This document shows, piece by piece, positions 1-8,163 of a DNA stretch of 64,000 nt. The DNA is from Tenacibaculum gallaicum (lineage in GTDB: Bacteria; Bacteroidota; Bacteroidia; Flavobacteriales; Flavobacteriaceae). The stretch spans positions 863,189 to 927,188 of the forward strand of contig NZ_QUNS01000001.1 in NCBI RefSeq assembly GCF_003387615.1, read 5' to 3'. Under the pieces are notes generated by a model. The model saw only the letters and a list, made by a program, of their open reading frames with translations, ran no database searches and was not told where the DNA came from. Numbering within the stretch: position 1 is the stretch's first letter; each line of letters opens with the position of its first letter. Both the position numbers and the translations under genes were made by a program.

Positions 1-1246
1 TACTTTCCCAAAACAATGTTGATAAACCTCTGTCTACAGTATCAGAACCTCCTGTACCTGGGTCTATAATTACATTTCCTGTGGCACTAGCATCAATAAA
101 AGCAGTTAGAGAGTCGGTATTGTCAATAGCTTCAGGAGCATCATCTACACCGTTAATTGTTATAGTTAATATACCGTAGTCTTGTATTCCTAAAGCATCT
201 GCAACTGTGTATGAAATTATATCATCTAAGTTTTCTCCGTTTCTTAAACCAGTAACAGAAGCACTTGTTTCGTCAACATCATAAGTATAAGTACCATTTG
301 CTTGTATTGTAATTGTACCATATAATGTGGTGTATGTGTTATTAACCATAGATGGATACACGTCTACTTCGGTAACAGATATTGCTGTTGAACCAGAATC
401 GTTTGTTAAAACATTGCCTGTGATTGTCCCGGTTGAGTTTGCTGATATACTATTAGTTTCATCAACAACTGTTGGCGGCGTTGTATAAACTCTTATTATG
501 GTTTGTGCGGTTGTAAAGTCTCCATTAGTATCAAAAATGGTAACATCCATTGTTCGTACGCCATCTGTATAAGGGCTTTGTATGTCTCCATAGAACAGGG
601 TTGATAAAAATGTTTCGAATTCAGAGTTCGCAATCGGATTACCTGAGGTTTCCGTTATATTAAAAGAAGTATTTGTTAGTTGAGTTATCTGTATTGTAGA
701 GCCTCCAATGGTATATGTAAATGGACCAGAAACAGGTACTTGTAACCATAATAAGTCAAAACCACCGTTATTAATAGCTAGCAATTCACCAAAAGGAGAA
801 TCAACAACGCCTGAAAAATTTATGGTTGCACTTAAAACCCCTGTATCTGTTGTGACTTGTGGATTTACTGTTAAAGGGAATACATTAGAAGTTGTTGGTT
901 GTAGCTGAAAATCATAGTTGTTTCCAGAGGTTATGTTATTTAGGTCTAAAGTAGGAGCGGCCATCATCATGTTAAAAGAAGAAGAGGAAAATCTTTGCCT
1001 TGTTCTACTTTTATTGACTTTAGGTATTTTTCCTGTCAACAAAGAACTAGTTATGGAGCTAAGAGGGTTATTGGAAGAACTTAGCTTTGTATCTTGTATT
1101 GGTTTGTAAGACAAAACTTTGTTAAGGTTGCCTTTTTTTAGGTTTTCTTTTACAAATACTTGACCATTAATAGTTAAAGTAAATGTTAATAAAATTACAT
1201 ATAGTATGCTTTTATATATATTATAGTGAGGGAACTTATTTTTCAT
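1..1246 (-). CDS. Large secreted adhesin-like protein with VCBS/cadherin-like repeat, N-terminal part only
   Basis: Translating the reverse strand from the ATG at 1244-1246 gives an uninterrupted frame of 415 codons that runs off the left edge. It starts with a charged then hydrophobic signal peptide (MKNKFPHYNIYKSILYVILL, cleavage probably near NGQ). A Ser/Asn-rich stretch and beta-rich sequence follow. At about residues 265-370 there is a VCBS-type module, recognisable by a glycine before the strand TITIQANGTYTYDVD, then NGENLDDIISYTVAD and ITINGVDDAPEA. Such modules are repeated in long bacterial surface adhesins and cadherin-like proteins, and the next one appears to begin at the edge. 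Secretion, probably by the type IX system as is common for such proteins in this phylum, is inferred because the C-terminus is outside the window. The ligand is unknown. A run of 415 codons without a stop in AT-rich DNA makes coding nearly certain. Confidence 0.88.
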   Translation of the reverse strand, partial: MKNKFPHYNIYKSILYVILLTFTLTINGQVFVKENLKKGNLNKVLSYKPIQDTKLSSSNNPLSSITSSLLTGKIPKVNKSRTRQRFSSSSFNMMMAAPTLDLNNITSGNNYDFQLQPTTSNVFPLTVNPQVTTDTGVLSATINFSGVVDSPFGELLAINNGGFDLLWLQVPVSGPFTYTIGGSTIQITQLTNTSFNITETSGNPIANSEFETFLSTLFYGDIQSPYTDGVRTMDVTIFDTNGDFTTAQTIIRVYTTPPTVVDETNSISANSTGTITGNVLTNDSGSTAISVTEVDVYPSMVNNTYTTLYGTITIQANGTYTYDVDETSASVTGLRNGENLDDIISYTVADALGIQDYGILTITINGVDDAPEAIDNTDSLTAFIDASATGNVIIDPGTGGSDTVDRGLSTLFWES

Positions 1247-1302
1247 ATAAAGCTAATTTTTATTTAAAATAGAGTATGATACAAATACAGAATTGTAACT
1301 AC

Positions 1303-1364
1303 ATATTCTTTAATTTTTTAGTTTATAAAAATTAAAGAATATGGTAAATCATATTAACCATATT
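1303..1364. repeat. Two overlapping hairpins upstream of the adhesin gene
   Basis: Bases 1303-1318 and 1327-1342 form perfect 16-base arms with an 8-base loop. Bases 1338-1345 and 1357-1364 (AATATGGT/ACCATATT) form a second stem that shares bases 1338-1342 with the first, so the two cannot fully form together. They lie 57-118 bases upstream of the adhesin start, on the side where its 5' leader would be. Neither is followed by a clear T-run, so a simple terminator is unlikely. Confidence 0.6.
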
Positions 1365-1614
1365 GATGGTGTGAATTATGTGTAAGTTGGATACAAAAAC
1401 TATATAAAGTATACTAGAGTGTTTTTATAGTTAGTTAATTGTGGTTCGTAATTACGTGAAATTTGTATGGATATATTTTAGAGTAAATCCCACAAACTGT
1501 TTTGAAAGGATTGAAAAAACTCATTAAATATATTTTGTGTTTTTTTGAGAGTTTAGTAACTACCTCTTTTTTAAAAGTAGAGGTTTGAGTTTTACATAGA
1601 AGAATGCTAAAATC

Positions 1615-1633
1615 TAACGTAAACCTTACGTTA
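1615..1633. repeat. Perfect 8-base inverted repeat TAACGTAA-ACC-TTACGTTA
   Basis: The arms are exact complements with a 3-base spacer, the geometry of a dimeric regulator site or a small hairpin. It stands alone in the intergenic region about 370 bases upstream of the adhesin start and 640 bases upstream of the forward dsbD-type gene. No partner regulator is obvious. Confidence 0.4.
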
Positions 1634-2275
1634 AACTTTTGAGAATAAAAGTGTTTCATGCTGGGAGACTTGGGTTTAGTTTATACTTATAATACTGTTA
1701 TTTCATCTATAATTTCATTTAATGAGACAATTTAAGGGGAGCTATTGCTAAAAAAATATTTTTAAAAATTCAGTATAAATATATAAAAAATATTTTAACA
1801 TTTTTTTATGTTTTTTATTTTTTCTTATATGAGATTTGTTTACTAATAGAAAAAGGATAGGGTGTGAGGATAAAATGTTAATTATTCTTATATAAAGGTG
1901 AAACACGTTATTTTTATGAGCATAATAAAGATTTTCTAAGTGTTTATTATTTATAATCCTATTTCATGGCAGTTGGTAGTATTTCGTTTACTGAAGTCTA
2001 TGGTCTAGTAAAAGGCAGACTAATATTTACTTTTGAGGGATGCTTTTACTATCATCACTGTAGAGATTATGTGAGCATATAACCTTATAGATAAAGAATA
2101 AAACGTAAGCTAAAGACGTTTTAAATAATCATGAAAAAGTAAGGAAGTTTATTACATATGATGTTAAAAATACATGTGCTCAATTGTTAATGTTAAACTT
2201 TTTTTAATCTTTTGTATTTTAGCTAATAAAGGCGTTACATTTACGGATTGAAGATAATGCAACTAAATAAAGACA

Positions 2276-2722
2276 ATGAGAAAATTATTTTTAATCCTAT
2301 TACTGGCTATTGGTAGTGTTACATTTGCTCAAGTTCATAAGCCAGTAAAATGGAGTACTTCAGTAAAAAAAATATCCGATAAAGAGGCTGAGTTAGTAGC
2401 AACAGCAACAATTCAAAAAGATTGGCATTTATATTCGCAAAATATTCCAAAAGGCGGGCCAATTCCAACGCTGTTCACTTTTGAAGGAGATACTCGATAT
2501 CTAAAAAAAGGAAATACTAAAGAGGAAGAAGGACACGTTGTGGATGATCCAATTTTTGAAATGAAAATTAAATATTTTGACACTAAAGCAACCTTTACTC
2601 AAAAAATTCGTTTAAAAACTACAGAAAAACTTACTGTTAAAGGGACGGTAGAATACATGGTATGTACAGGAATGAACTGTTTACCACCAAAAGAAGTAGA
2701 GTTGACTTTCAACGTAAATTAA
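2276..2722 (+). CDS. Periplasmic DsbD N-terminal (alpha) domain protein
   Basis: This 148-residue protein has a signal peptide (MRKLFLILLLAIGSVTFAQ) and then a single domain that matches the first ~155 residues of the next gene almost motif for motif: DWHLYSQNIPKGGPIPT here against [17 protein letters not shown] there. It ends with a cysteine pair in VCTGMNCLPPKEVEL, the equivalent of the redox pair of the DsbD alpha domain, which passes electrons to periplasmic substrates. The gene ends 15 bases before dsbD, so the two are probably co-transcribed. The likely role is an extra electron-accepting partner for DsbD. Its specific substrate (cytochrome c maturation, a thiol peroxidase, or disulfide isomerisation) cannot be read from sequence. 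Confidence 0.85.
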   Translation: MRKLFLILLLAIGSVTFAQVHKPVKWSTSVKKISDKEAELVATATIQKDWHLYSQNIPKGGPIPTLFTFEGDTRYLKKGNTKEEEGHVVDDPIFEMKIKYFDTKATFTQKIRLKTTEKLTVKGTVEYMVCTGMNCLPPKEVELTFNVN

Positions 2723-2737
2723 TCTCCTTACCTCAAC

Positions 2738-4741
2738 ATGATGAAAAAAATATTAGCATTTTTGCTTTGTTTTACCATTGGATTTTCGGCAATGAGCCAA
2801 ATTCATAATCCAATAGAGTGGAAAACGAGTGTAGAGAAAGTTTCAAAAACAACATATAATTTAGTAAGTACAGCAACGATTCAGGGAGATTGGCATTTGT
2901 ATGCTCAAGAAGTCCCGAGTGGTGGTCCAATTCCAACAACTTTTACGTATGATGATGAAGGAGGGAAAATTAAAATTGTAGGAAACACTTTAGAACCAGA
3001 AGGAAAAATTAAATTTACAACACTTTTTGGTGAAGAAGGAATGAATATTAAATCCTTTGCTAACAAAGCGGTTTTTAAGCAAAAAATAGAATTGGTTGAT
3101 GCTAGCATAACTCAACTAAATGCTTTTGTAGAGTTTATTGCTTGTACCGATGAAACGTGTTTACCTCCAAAAGAAGTAGACTTAGCATTTGGTTTATCTA
3201 AAGCTATAGCTGTTAAAAATTCTACAGAGGAAACAAAAGATACAAAGATAACAACAGAAGTAGCAGCTTCAAAAGATTCTAAAAAAGAAGAAAAGAAAGG
3301 CCTTTTAGGAATTTTCTTCATTGCTTTTTTATCAGGGTTTGCAGCACTATTAACTCCGTGTGTATTTCCAATGATACCGATGACGGTAAGTTTTTTTACG
3401 AAACAAAGTAAAAGTAAATCACAAGGAATAAGAAATGCGATTATCTATGGATTATGTATTGTTGTCATCTATGTGTTGTTAGGGTCAGTAGTAACTGCAG
3501 CCTTTGGAGCAGATGCTCTAAATGCACTATCAACGAACGTATGGTTTAATATAATCTTCTTTTTAATCTTGGTGATTTTCGCAGTATCTTTCTTAGGTGC
3601 TTTTGAAATTACGTTACCTAGTTCATGGGCAACTAAAGTAGATTCGCAAGCAGATAAAGGAGGTTTAGTGGGAATCTTTTTCATGGCTTTGGCCTTAGCA
3701 ATTGTTTCTTTTTCATGTACTGGGCCTATTGTAGGAACTTTGTTAGTGGAAGCAGCTTCAAAAGGAGGAGTAGCACCAATTGTAGGAATGTTAGGATTCT
3801 CTTCTGCTATTGCTTTACCATTTGCGTTATTTGCAGCCTTCCCAGGGTGGTTAAATTCTTTACCAAAATCAGGAGGGTGGTTAAACACCGTAAAAGTGGT
3901 ACTAGGATTTTTAGAACTAGCATTGGCATTTAAATTTTTATCAAATGCAGATTTAGTATTGCAATTACACTTGTTAGAAAGAGAAGTATTTATTGCTATT
4001 TGGATTGCTATTTTTGGAGCGTTAGCATTTTATTTATTCGGAAAAATACAATTACCACACGATAGCCCAATCAGTCATATATCTGTAGGAAGATTAAGTT
4101 TAGGACTAATAGTGTTATCATTTACTATTTATATGGTTCCAGGATTATGGGGCGCGCCATTAAACTTAATAAGTGCTTTTCCACCGCCACAACATTATAG
4201 TGAATCACCTTATGGAGTAGGATTTACCAAACAAGGAAAGGGAAGTTTAGGTAGTCAAGAAAATGGACATGAGAATTTACCAGAGGGAGCACATTTAATA
4301 CCTCCTCATGATATTATGTCGTTTCATGATTATGATAAAGGATTGGCCTATGCTAAAAAAGTAGGAAAACCAGTAATGTTAGATTTTACAGGGCATGCTT
4401 GTGTAAACTGTAGAAAAATGGAACAAAATGTTTGGGTAAAACCAAAAGTTTTAGACGTGTTAAAAAGCAAAGTGATCTTAATTTCTTTATATGTGGATGA
4501 TAAACGACCATTAGAAGAAGATGAAGTGGTTGAGTCTAAGTTAAACCCAGGAAAGAAATTAAAGTATATTGGTCAAAAATGGAGTGAAATGCAAACAATA
4601 AAGTACAAAGCAAACTCACAACCATTTTATGTGTTAATGAACCATGATGAATCAAATATAATTGATCCGATAGCTTATACGCCAGATGTAGATGAATACT
4701 ATAATTGGCTTGAGAATGGGGTTGTTAATTTTAAAAAATAA
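2738..4741 (+). CDS. dsbD: Thiol:disulfide interchange protein DsbD
   Basis: The 667-residue product has the full DsbD layout. There is a signal peptide, an N-terminal alpha domain (about 22-155) with the cysteine pair in [13 protein letters not shown], and a Lys/Glu-rich linker. Eight or so membrane helices follow (about 190-485) with the buried cysteines in [13 protein letters not shown] and [12 protein letters not shown]-terminal thioredoxin-like gamma domain carries C-V-N-C in [16 protein letters not shown]. DsbD carries electrons from cytoplasmic thioredoxin across the inner membrane to periplasmic thiol proteins. The start could be either of the first two Met codons (2738 or 2741), with no effect on function. 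Tandem hairpin terminators follow. The duplication of the alpha domain as the upstream gene is unusual but not unique to this organism as far as I know. Confidence 0.95.
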   Translation: MMKKILAFLLCFTIGFSAMSQIHNPIEWKTSVEKVSKTTYNLVSTATIQGDWHLYAQEVPSGGPIPTTFTYDDEGGKIKIVGNTLEPEGKIKFTTLFGEEGMNIKSFANKAVFKQKIELVDASITQLNAFVEFIACTDETCLPPKEVDLAFGLSKAIAVKNSTEETKDTKITTEVAASKDSKKEEKKGLLGIFFIAFLSGFAALLTPCVFPMIPMTVSFFTKQSKSKSQGIRNAIIYGLCIVVIYVLLGSVVTAAFGADALNALSTNVWFNIIFFLILVIFAVSFLGAFEITLPSSWATKVDSQADKGGLVGIFFMALALAIVSFSCTGPIVGTLLVEAASKGGVAPIVGMLGFSSAIALPFALFAAFPGWLNSLPKSGGWLNTVKVVLGFLELALAFKFLSNADLVLQLHLLEREVFIAIWIAIFGALAFYLFGKIQLPHDSPISHISVGRLSLGLIVLSFTIYMVPGLWGAPLNLISAFPPPQHYSESPYGVGFTKQGKGSLGSQENGHENLPEGAHLIPPHDIMSFHDYDKGLAYAKKVGKPVMLDFTGHACVNCRKMEQNVWVKPKVLDVLKSKVILISLYVDDKRPLEEDEVVESKLNPGKKLKYIGQKWSEMQTIKYKANSQPFYVLMNHDESNIIDPIAYTPDVDEYYNWLENGVVNFKK

Positions 4742-4761
4742 TTAAAAATTACCGTATAAAT

Positions 4762-4796
4762 AAAAAGCACTTTAGATTAATCTAAAGTGCTTTTTT
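4762..4796 (+). terminator. Rho-independent terminator after dsbD
   Basis: A near-perfect palindrome with the stem AAAGCACTTTAGATT is flanked by an A-run and a T-run. It begins 20 bases after the dsbD stop codon. Confidence 0.85.
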
Positions 4797-4826
4797 GTTG
4801 AAGTGAGTTTTTATTCAAATTATATA

Positions 4827-4860
4827 AGCTACTGTAAAAGGTTCTTTTACAGTAGCTGTT
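4827..4860 (+). terminator. Second hairpin behind dsbD
   Basis: Exact 14-base arms (AGCTACTGTAAAAG and its complement) surround a 3-base loop and are followed by TGTTTTG. It sits 30 bases after the first terminator and directly abuts the -33 element of the next promoter, so it probably insulates that promoter from dsbD read-through. Confidence 0.65.
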
Positions 4861-4890
4861 TTGAAACTATCTATAAAATTCGTACCTTTG
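4861..4890 (+). promoter_or_regulatory. Strong Bacteroidota-type promoter TTG-N19-TACCTTTG
   Basis: TTG at 4861-4863 and TACCTTTG at 4883-4890 match the family consensus (TTG at -33, TAnnTTTG at -7) with the preferred 19-base spacing. This is one of the cleanest promoters in the window. It fires into a region with only tiny ORFs ahead of the GNAT-rpoD pair, so it may give those genes a long 5' leader or transcribe a small RNA or peptide. Confidence 0.7.
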
Positions 4891-4896
4891 TAAGAT

Positions 4897-4998
4897 ATGG
4901 TAGATACTACACACGAGAAAAAAAATCAACGAGTTTTTACATTCAACTACCTTGTGTTCCGTAATCAATCGGACAAATTTATCCCACCAGGGTTCTAA
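4897..4998 (+). CDS. Possible 33-residue leader peptide
   Basis: An ATG lies 7 bases after the -7 element of a strong promoter, so it would be at or next to the transcription start (leaderless). The frame encodes a basic 33-residue peptide that starts MVDTTHEKKNQRVFTFNYL and ends FIPPGF. No family is recognised. A small stem-loop at 5015-5034 (CTTCTC/GAGAAG) follows. The only support is its position behind the promoter. A non-coding leader is an equal alternative. Confidence 0.25.
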   Translation: MVDTTHEKKNQRVFTFNYLVFRNQSDKFIPPGF

Positions 4999-5281
4999 AT
5001 TAAATTTATAATAGCTTCTCTTTTTTATGAGAAGACTCTCTAATATATAAAACACTTTGTAGAGCTATTTACCAATTAAAATAGATTTATAAAATGTTTT
5101 TTTTGACCTTACGAATATCGATTTTAGATAATCGTACACTTTTCGAAAAAGTATTCTGCATTAAAAAACAAACACCAAATAAAATAGGTTTTGTACTTAC
5201 TGCTATTTAAGCTTCAATAAAAAAATAACTAAAGAAGCTTATAATTATTACATACCTATTCTTTTTTATAAAATAAAAATT
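4999..5281 (+). other. Probable long 5' leader before the GNAT-rpoD pair
   Basis: The stretch contains a stem-loop at 5015-5034, a 38-codon frame at 5094-5210 (starting MFFLTLRISILDNR) with no recognised motif, and an inverted repeat TAAGCTTC/GAAGCTTA at 5208-5215 and 5234-5241. The 38-codon frame ends inside the first arm of that repeat. Because the nearest clear promoter is at 4861-4890, this is either the leader of the GNAT-rpoD mRNA or a separate small transcript. Confidence 0.4.
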
Positions 5282-5719
5282 ATGACAATAAAAACTTACG
5301 ATGCATTTAATCGTATAACCCCCTTAGAAATAGAAAGAGTAACCAACTTTTTATACAAACACCTTGAAAAATATGGAGACGAAAAAACAGCGATTCGCAA
5401 AGCAATCGACTATGCTGCTAAGGAGCGAACAGGACTAGGAGGATATGTTTTTACAATAGAGGATAAAGATGATATTGTGGGAGCAGTTATAATAAATAAA
5501 ACAGGAATGGATGAATATATTCCAGAAAATATTTTAGTGTATATAGCAACTCACAATGAGTATAGAGGAAAAGGAATTGGAAGAAAAATAATGACACACG
5601 CTATTGAAAATTGTAAAGGGGATATTGCTTTACATGTTGAAAAAGATAATCCAGCTAAGTTTTTGTACGAAAAGCTAGGGTTTACTACTCCGTATTTAGA
5701 AATGAGACTAAAGAGATAA
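5282..5719 (+). CDS. GNAT family N-acetyltransferase
   Basis: This 145-residue single-domain protein carries the acetyl-CoA-binding motif A in [17 protein letters not shown] (pattern R-G-x-G-x-G), preceded by the usual beta strand ([10 protein letters not shown]). It ends with [18 protein letters not shown], the motif B region typical of GNAT enzymes. The family transfers an acetyl group from acetyl-CoA to an amine, but the substrate cannot be predicted. The gene ends one base before the rpoD start, so both are surely on one transcript. The ATG at 5282 is chosen because the motif spacing from it gives a normal GNAT length. Confidence 0.85.
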   Translation: MTIKTYDAFNRITPLEIERVTNFLYKHLEKYGDEKTAIRKAIDYAAKERTGLGGYVFTIEDKDDIVGAVIINKTGMDEYIPENILVYIATHNEYRGKGIGRKIMTHAIENCKGDIALHVEKDNPAKFLYEKLGFTTPYLEMRLKR

Positions 5720-5720
5720 T

Positions 5721-6584
5721 ATGAGACAGTTAAAAATAATAAAACAAGTTACTAATAGAGAGTCAAAATCTATTGAGAAGTACTTACAAGAAATTGGTAA
5801 GATTGATTTGATTACTGCAGATGAAGAGGTTGAATTAGCTCAAAAAATCAAAACAGGAGACCAACGAGCATTGGAAACCTTGGTAAATGCTAACTTACGT
5901 TTTGTTGTATCTGTAGCAAAGCAATATCAAAATCAAGGGTTACGGCTTTCTGATTTAATTAATGAAGGGAATATAGGTTTGGTAAAAGCAGCAAAACGTT
6001 TTGATGAAACACGTGGATTTAAGTTTATATCGTACGCAGTTTGGTGGATACGTCAGTCTATTTTACAGGCTTTAGCAGAACAATCTCGTGTAGTTCGTTT
6101 GCCATTGAATAAAATAGGAAGTATTAGTAAAATTAACAAGGCAGTTTCTAAGTTAGAGCAAAGCAATGAACGCATGCCTACACCAGAAGAAATTGCAAAA
6201 GTTTTAGATATGACAGTTTCTGATGTAAAACAGTCTATGAAAAACTCAGGAAGGCACGTTTCTATGGACGCACCTTTAAAAGAAGGAGAAACATCAAATT
6301 TATATGATGTTATGAGAGCTTCAGAAGCTCCTAAGCCAGACAAAGACTTAATACAAGAGTCATTACGATTAGAAATTAGCAGAAGTTTAGAAACGCTTTC
6401 TCCAAGAGAATCGGACATTATAAAATTATTTTATGGTCTAGGAAACTACCGACCTATGAGCCTAACTGAAATAGGAGAAACATTTGATTTAACAAGAGAG
6501 CGAGTGCGTCAAATTAAAGAAAAAGGAATTAGAAGATTGAAACAAAGATCAAGAACTAAAGTATTACAAACTTATTTAGGTTAG
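5721..6584 (+). CDS. rpoD: Primary RNA polymerase sigma factor RpoD/SigA
   Basis: The 287-residue protein has sigma region 1.2 ([20 protein letters not shown]) and region 2 with [37 protein letters not shown] and [10 protein letters not shown]. Region 3 follows, then region 4 with a helix-turn-helix ([20 protein letters not shown]). It lacks the long acidic region 1.1 of proteobacterial RpoD, which is normal for the Bacteroidota primary sigma. That sigma is known to read TTG/TAnnTTTG promoters, and many such sequences occur in this window. It is translated directly after the GNAT gene. The start at 5721 fits the usual length. Confidence 0.95.
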   Translation: MRQLKIIKQVTNRESKSIEKYLQEIGKIDLITADEEVELAQKIKTGDQRALETLVNANLRFVVSVAKQYQNQGLRLSDLINEGNIGLVKAAKRFDETRGFKFISYAVWWIRQSILQALAEQSRVVRLPLNKIGSISKINKAVSKLEQSNERMPTPEEIAKVLDMTVSDVKQSMKNSGRHVSMDAPLKEGETSNLYDVMRASEAPKPDKDLIQESLRLEISRSLETLSPRESDIIKLFYGLGNYRPMSLTEIGETFDLTRERVRQIKEKGIRRLKQRSRTKVLQTYLG

Positions 6585-6621
6585 CTTCAGTTTTATACAA
6601 TTGACTCAAAATATGAGTTAA

Positions 6622-6726
6622 GTAGTAATTAAAAAAAAAGAATACACAAAACCATCTGTAAGCAGAAGGGAGCAATTAAAAAAGGCTCAATACAAAGAGC
6701 AATTTTTAGTAGAGAAGGAAAAATAA
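6622..6726 (+). other. Lys-rich open frame without a start codon, in frame with the symporter gene
   Basis: Reading from 6622 gives 34 sense codons (ending with SRREQLKKAQYKEQFLVEKEK) and a TAA at 6724-6726, three bases before the symporter ATG and in the same frame. The only nearby ATG (6613) is followed at once by AGT TAA, and those bases lie in a small imperfect stem (6601-6608 with 6614-6621). It could be a small protein whose start has been lost, or simply A-rich leader sequence. Confidence 0.2.
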
Positions 6727-6729
6727 GAT

Positions 6730-8163
6730 ATGGACATACACATTATTGATCTATTAATTTTTATAGTATATTTAGTTTTTATGCTTGGAGTAGGAGTATA
6801 TTTCATGAATAAAAACAAATCAAAAGACGATTACTATGTAGGAGGAAGGAACATGTCAGCAGGTCATATAGGATTATCTGTTGTTGCGACTGATGTAGGA
6901 GGAGGATTTTCTATAGGATTAGGAGGCCTGGGTTTTTTAATGGGACTCTCCGGTAGTTGGATGCTTTTTACAGGATTATTAGGTGCTTGGATTAGCGCCG
7001 TTTTTTTAATTCCAAAAGTATACCCTATAGCTAAAAAACATCATTTTTTAACATTTCCAGAATCTTTAGCCTTTCACTACAATGCTAAAGTAGCATTAAT
7101 GGCGGGAATTATTTCGTTAATAGGTTACATTGGTTTTACCAGTTCACAAATTTTGGCAGGAGCAAAATTAGCATCTGCTACATTTCCATCAATATCCATA
7201 ACAAAAGCAGTTTTAATTATGGGAGTAATAGCTGTTGTATATACAGTTATTGGAGGAATAAAAGCAGTGATTTACACAGATACTATTCAGTGGATAATTC
7301 TTATGGTAGGTTTGATAGGTATTGGAATTCCTATTGGTTATATGGAAATAGGAGGATGGAACGGGATTCAAGAAATATTACCTGCTAGTTTTTTATCATT
7401 AACAAATGTTACGTTTATTGATATGTTTAACTGGATAATAACCATAGTACCCATTTGGTTTGTTGGAATGACTTTATATCAACGAATTTATGCCTGTAAA
7501 GATGAAAAAACAGCAAAAAAAGCTTGGAGAATAGCAGGATTGTTTGAATATCCAATAATGGCATTTATGGGAGTTGCCTTAGGATTATTTTCAAGAGTAG
7601 CCTACGAACAAGGAATGTTTGCAAGTATAGGATATGCACCAGGAGTAGAATTGGATGCAGAACTAGGTCTTCCGTTATTATTAAGAAGTATTTTACCAGT
7701 AGGATTAATGGGGTTAATGATGTCGGCTTACTTTTCGGCAATCATGTCTACAGCTGATAGTTGTTTAATGGCAGCTTCAGGAAACTTAACTACAGATATT
7801 TTTGGATATTTTAAGAAAAGTATCAGTATAAAAAATTCACAATTAATAACCTTTTTAATAGGAGGTTTAGCGATTGTATTGGCAACAAAAATGCAAAATG
7901 TATTAGAGCTGATGTTGTATTCATATGCTTTTATGGTATCAGGTTTGTTAGTTCCTGTTTTAGGAACTTTATTACTAAAAAAGCCATCACCACTTGCCGC
8001 TTTTTATGCTATGATTTCAGGAGGGCTTACCACTTTATTATTAATTATCTTAGAGGTAAAATTACCTTTTGGTTTGGATGCAAATTTCTTTGGAATTACA
8101 TTATCAGCCATTGTGTTTTCAACAATTCAGTTAATTAACAGCCAAAAAAAATGGAAAGCCTAA
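6730..8163 (+). CDS. Sodium:solute symporter (SSS family)
   Basis: This 477-residue polytopic membrane protein has about 13 hydrophobic helices. It shows the SSS-family signatures DDYYVGGRNMS near the N-terminus, YTVIGGIKAVIYTDTIQWII in the middle and AYFSAIMSTADSCLMAASGN, which contains the conserved Ser/Thr of the sodium site. Members of the family import amino acids, sugars, sialic acid or other small organic solutes with Na+. Its coding region overlaps the start of the M20 amidohydrolase gene by 13 bases, and two PLP racemases follow, so an amino acid, N-acyl amino acid or small peptide is the most likely cargo. That is an inference from context only. Confidence 0.9.
   Translation: MDIHIIDLLIFIVYLVFMLGVGVYFMNKNKSKDDYYVGGRNMSAGHIGLSVVATDVGGGFSIGLGGLGFLMGLSGSWMLFTGLLGAWISAVFLIPKVYPIAKKHHFLTFPESLAFHYNAKVALMAGIISLIGYIGFTSSQILAGAKLASATFPSISITKAVLIMGVIAVVYTVIGGIKAVIYTDTIQWIILMVGLIGIGIPIGYMEIGGWNGIQEILPASFLSLTNVTFIDMFNWIITIVPIWFVGMTLYQRIYACKDEKTAKKAWRIAGLFEYPIMAFMGVALGLFSRVAYEQGMFASIGYAPGVELDAELGLPLLLRSILPVGLMGLMMSAYFSAIMSTADSCLMAASGNLTTDIFGYFKKSISIKNSQLITFLIGGLAIVLATKMQNVLELMLYSYAFMVSGLLVPVLGTLLLKKPSPLAAFYAMISGGLTTLLLIILEVKLPFGLDANFFGITLSAIVFSTIQLINSQKKWKA

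Larger units (their letters stand above)
1247..2275. other. 1 kb AT-rich intergenic region, no convincing gene
   Basis: This stretch separates the divergent adhesin and dsbD-type genes. A reverse-strand frame at 1435-1659 (74 codons) and a forward one at 1966-2082 (38 codons, starting MAVGSISFTEVYG) exist, but neither has a recognised motif or promoter, and I do not call them genes. The region holds several perfect inverted repeats, listed separately, and presumably the promoters of both flanking genes. No exact TAnnTTTG element was found close to either start. Confidence 0.6.

Noticed and set aside
708..1109. Two plus-strand ORFs of 66 and 63 codons
   Set aside because: They lie antisense within the long reverse-strand adhesin frame, which has a signal peptide and recognisable module, so they are shadows.
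1435..1659. Reverse-strand ORF of 74 codons
   Set aside because: It has no motif, no promoter element and a composition expected of AT-rich non-coding DNA, and it contains an inverted repeat that looks regulatory.
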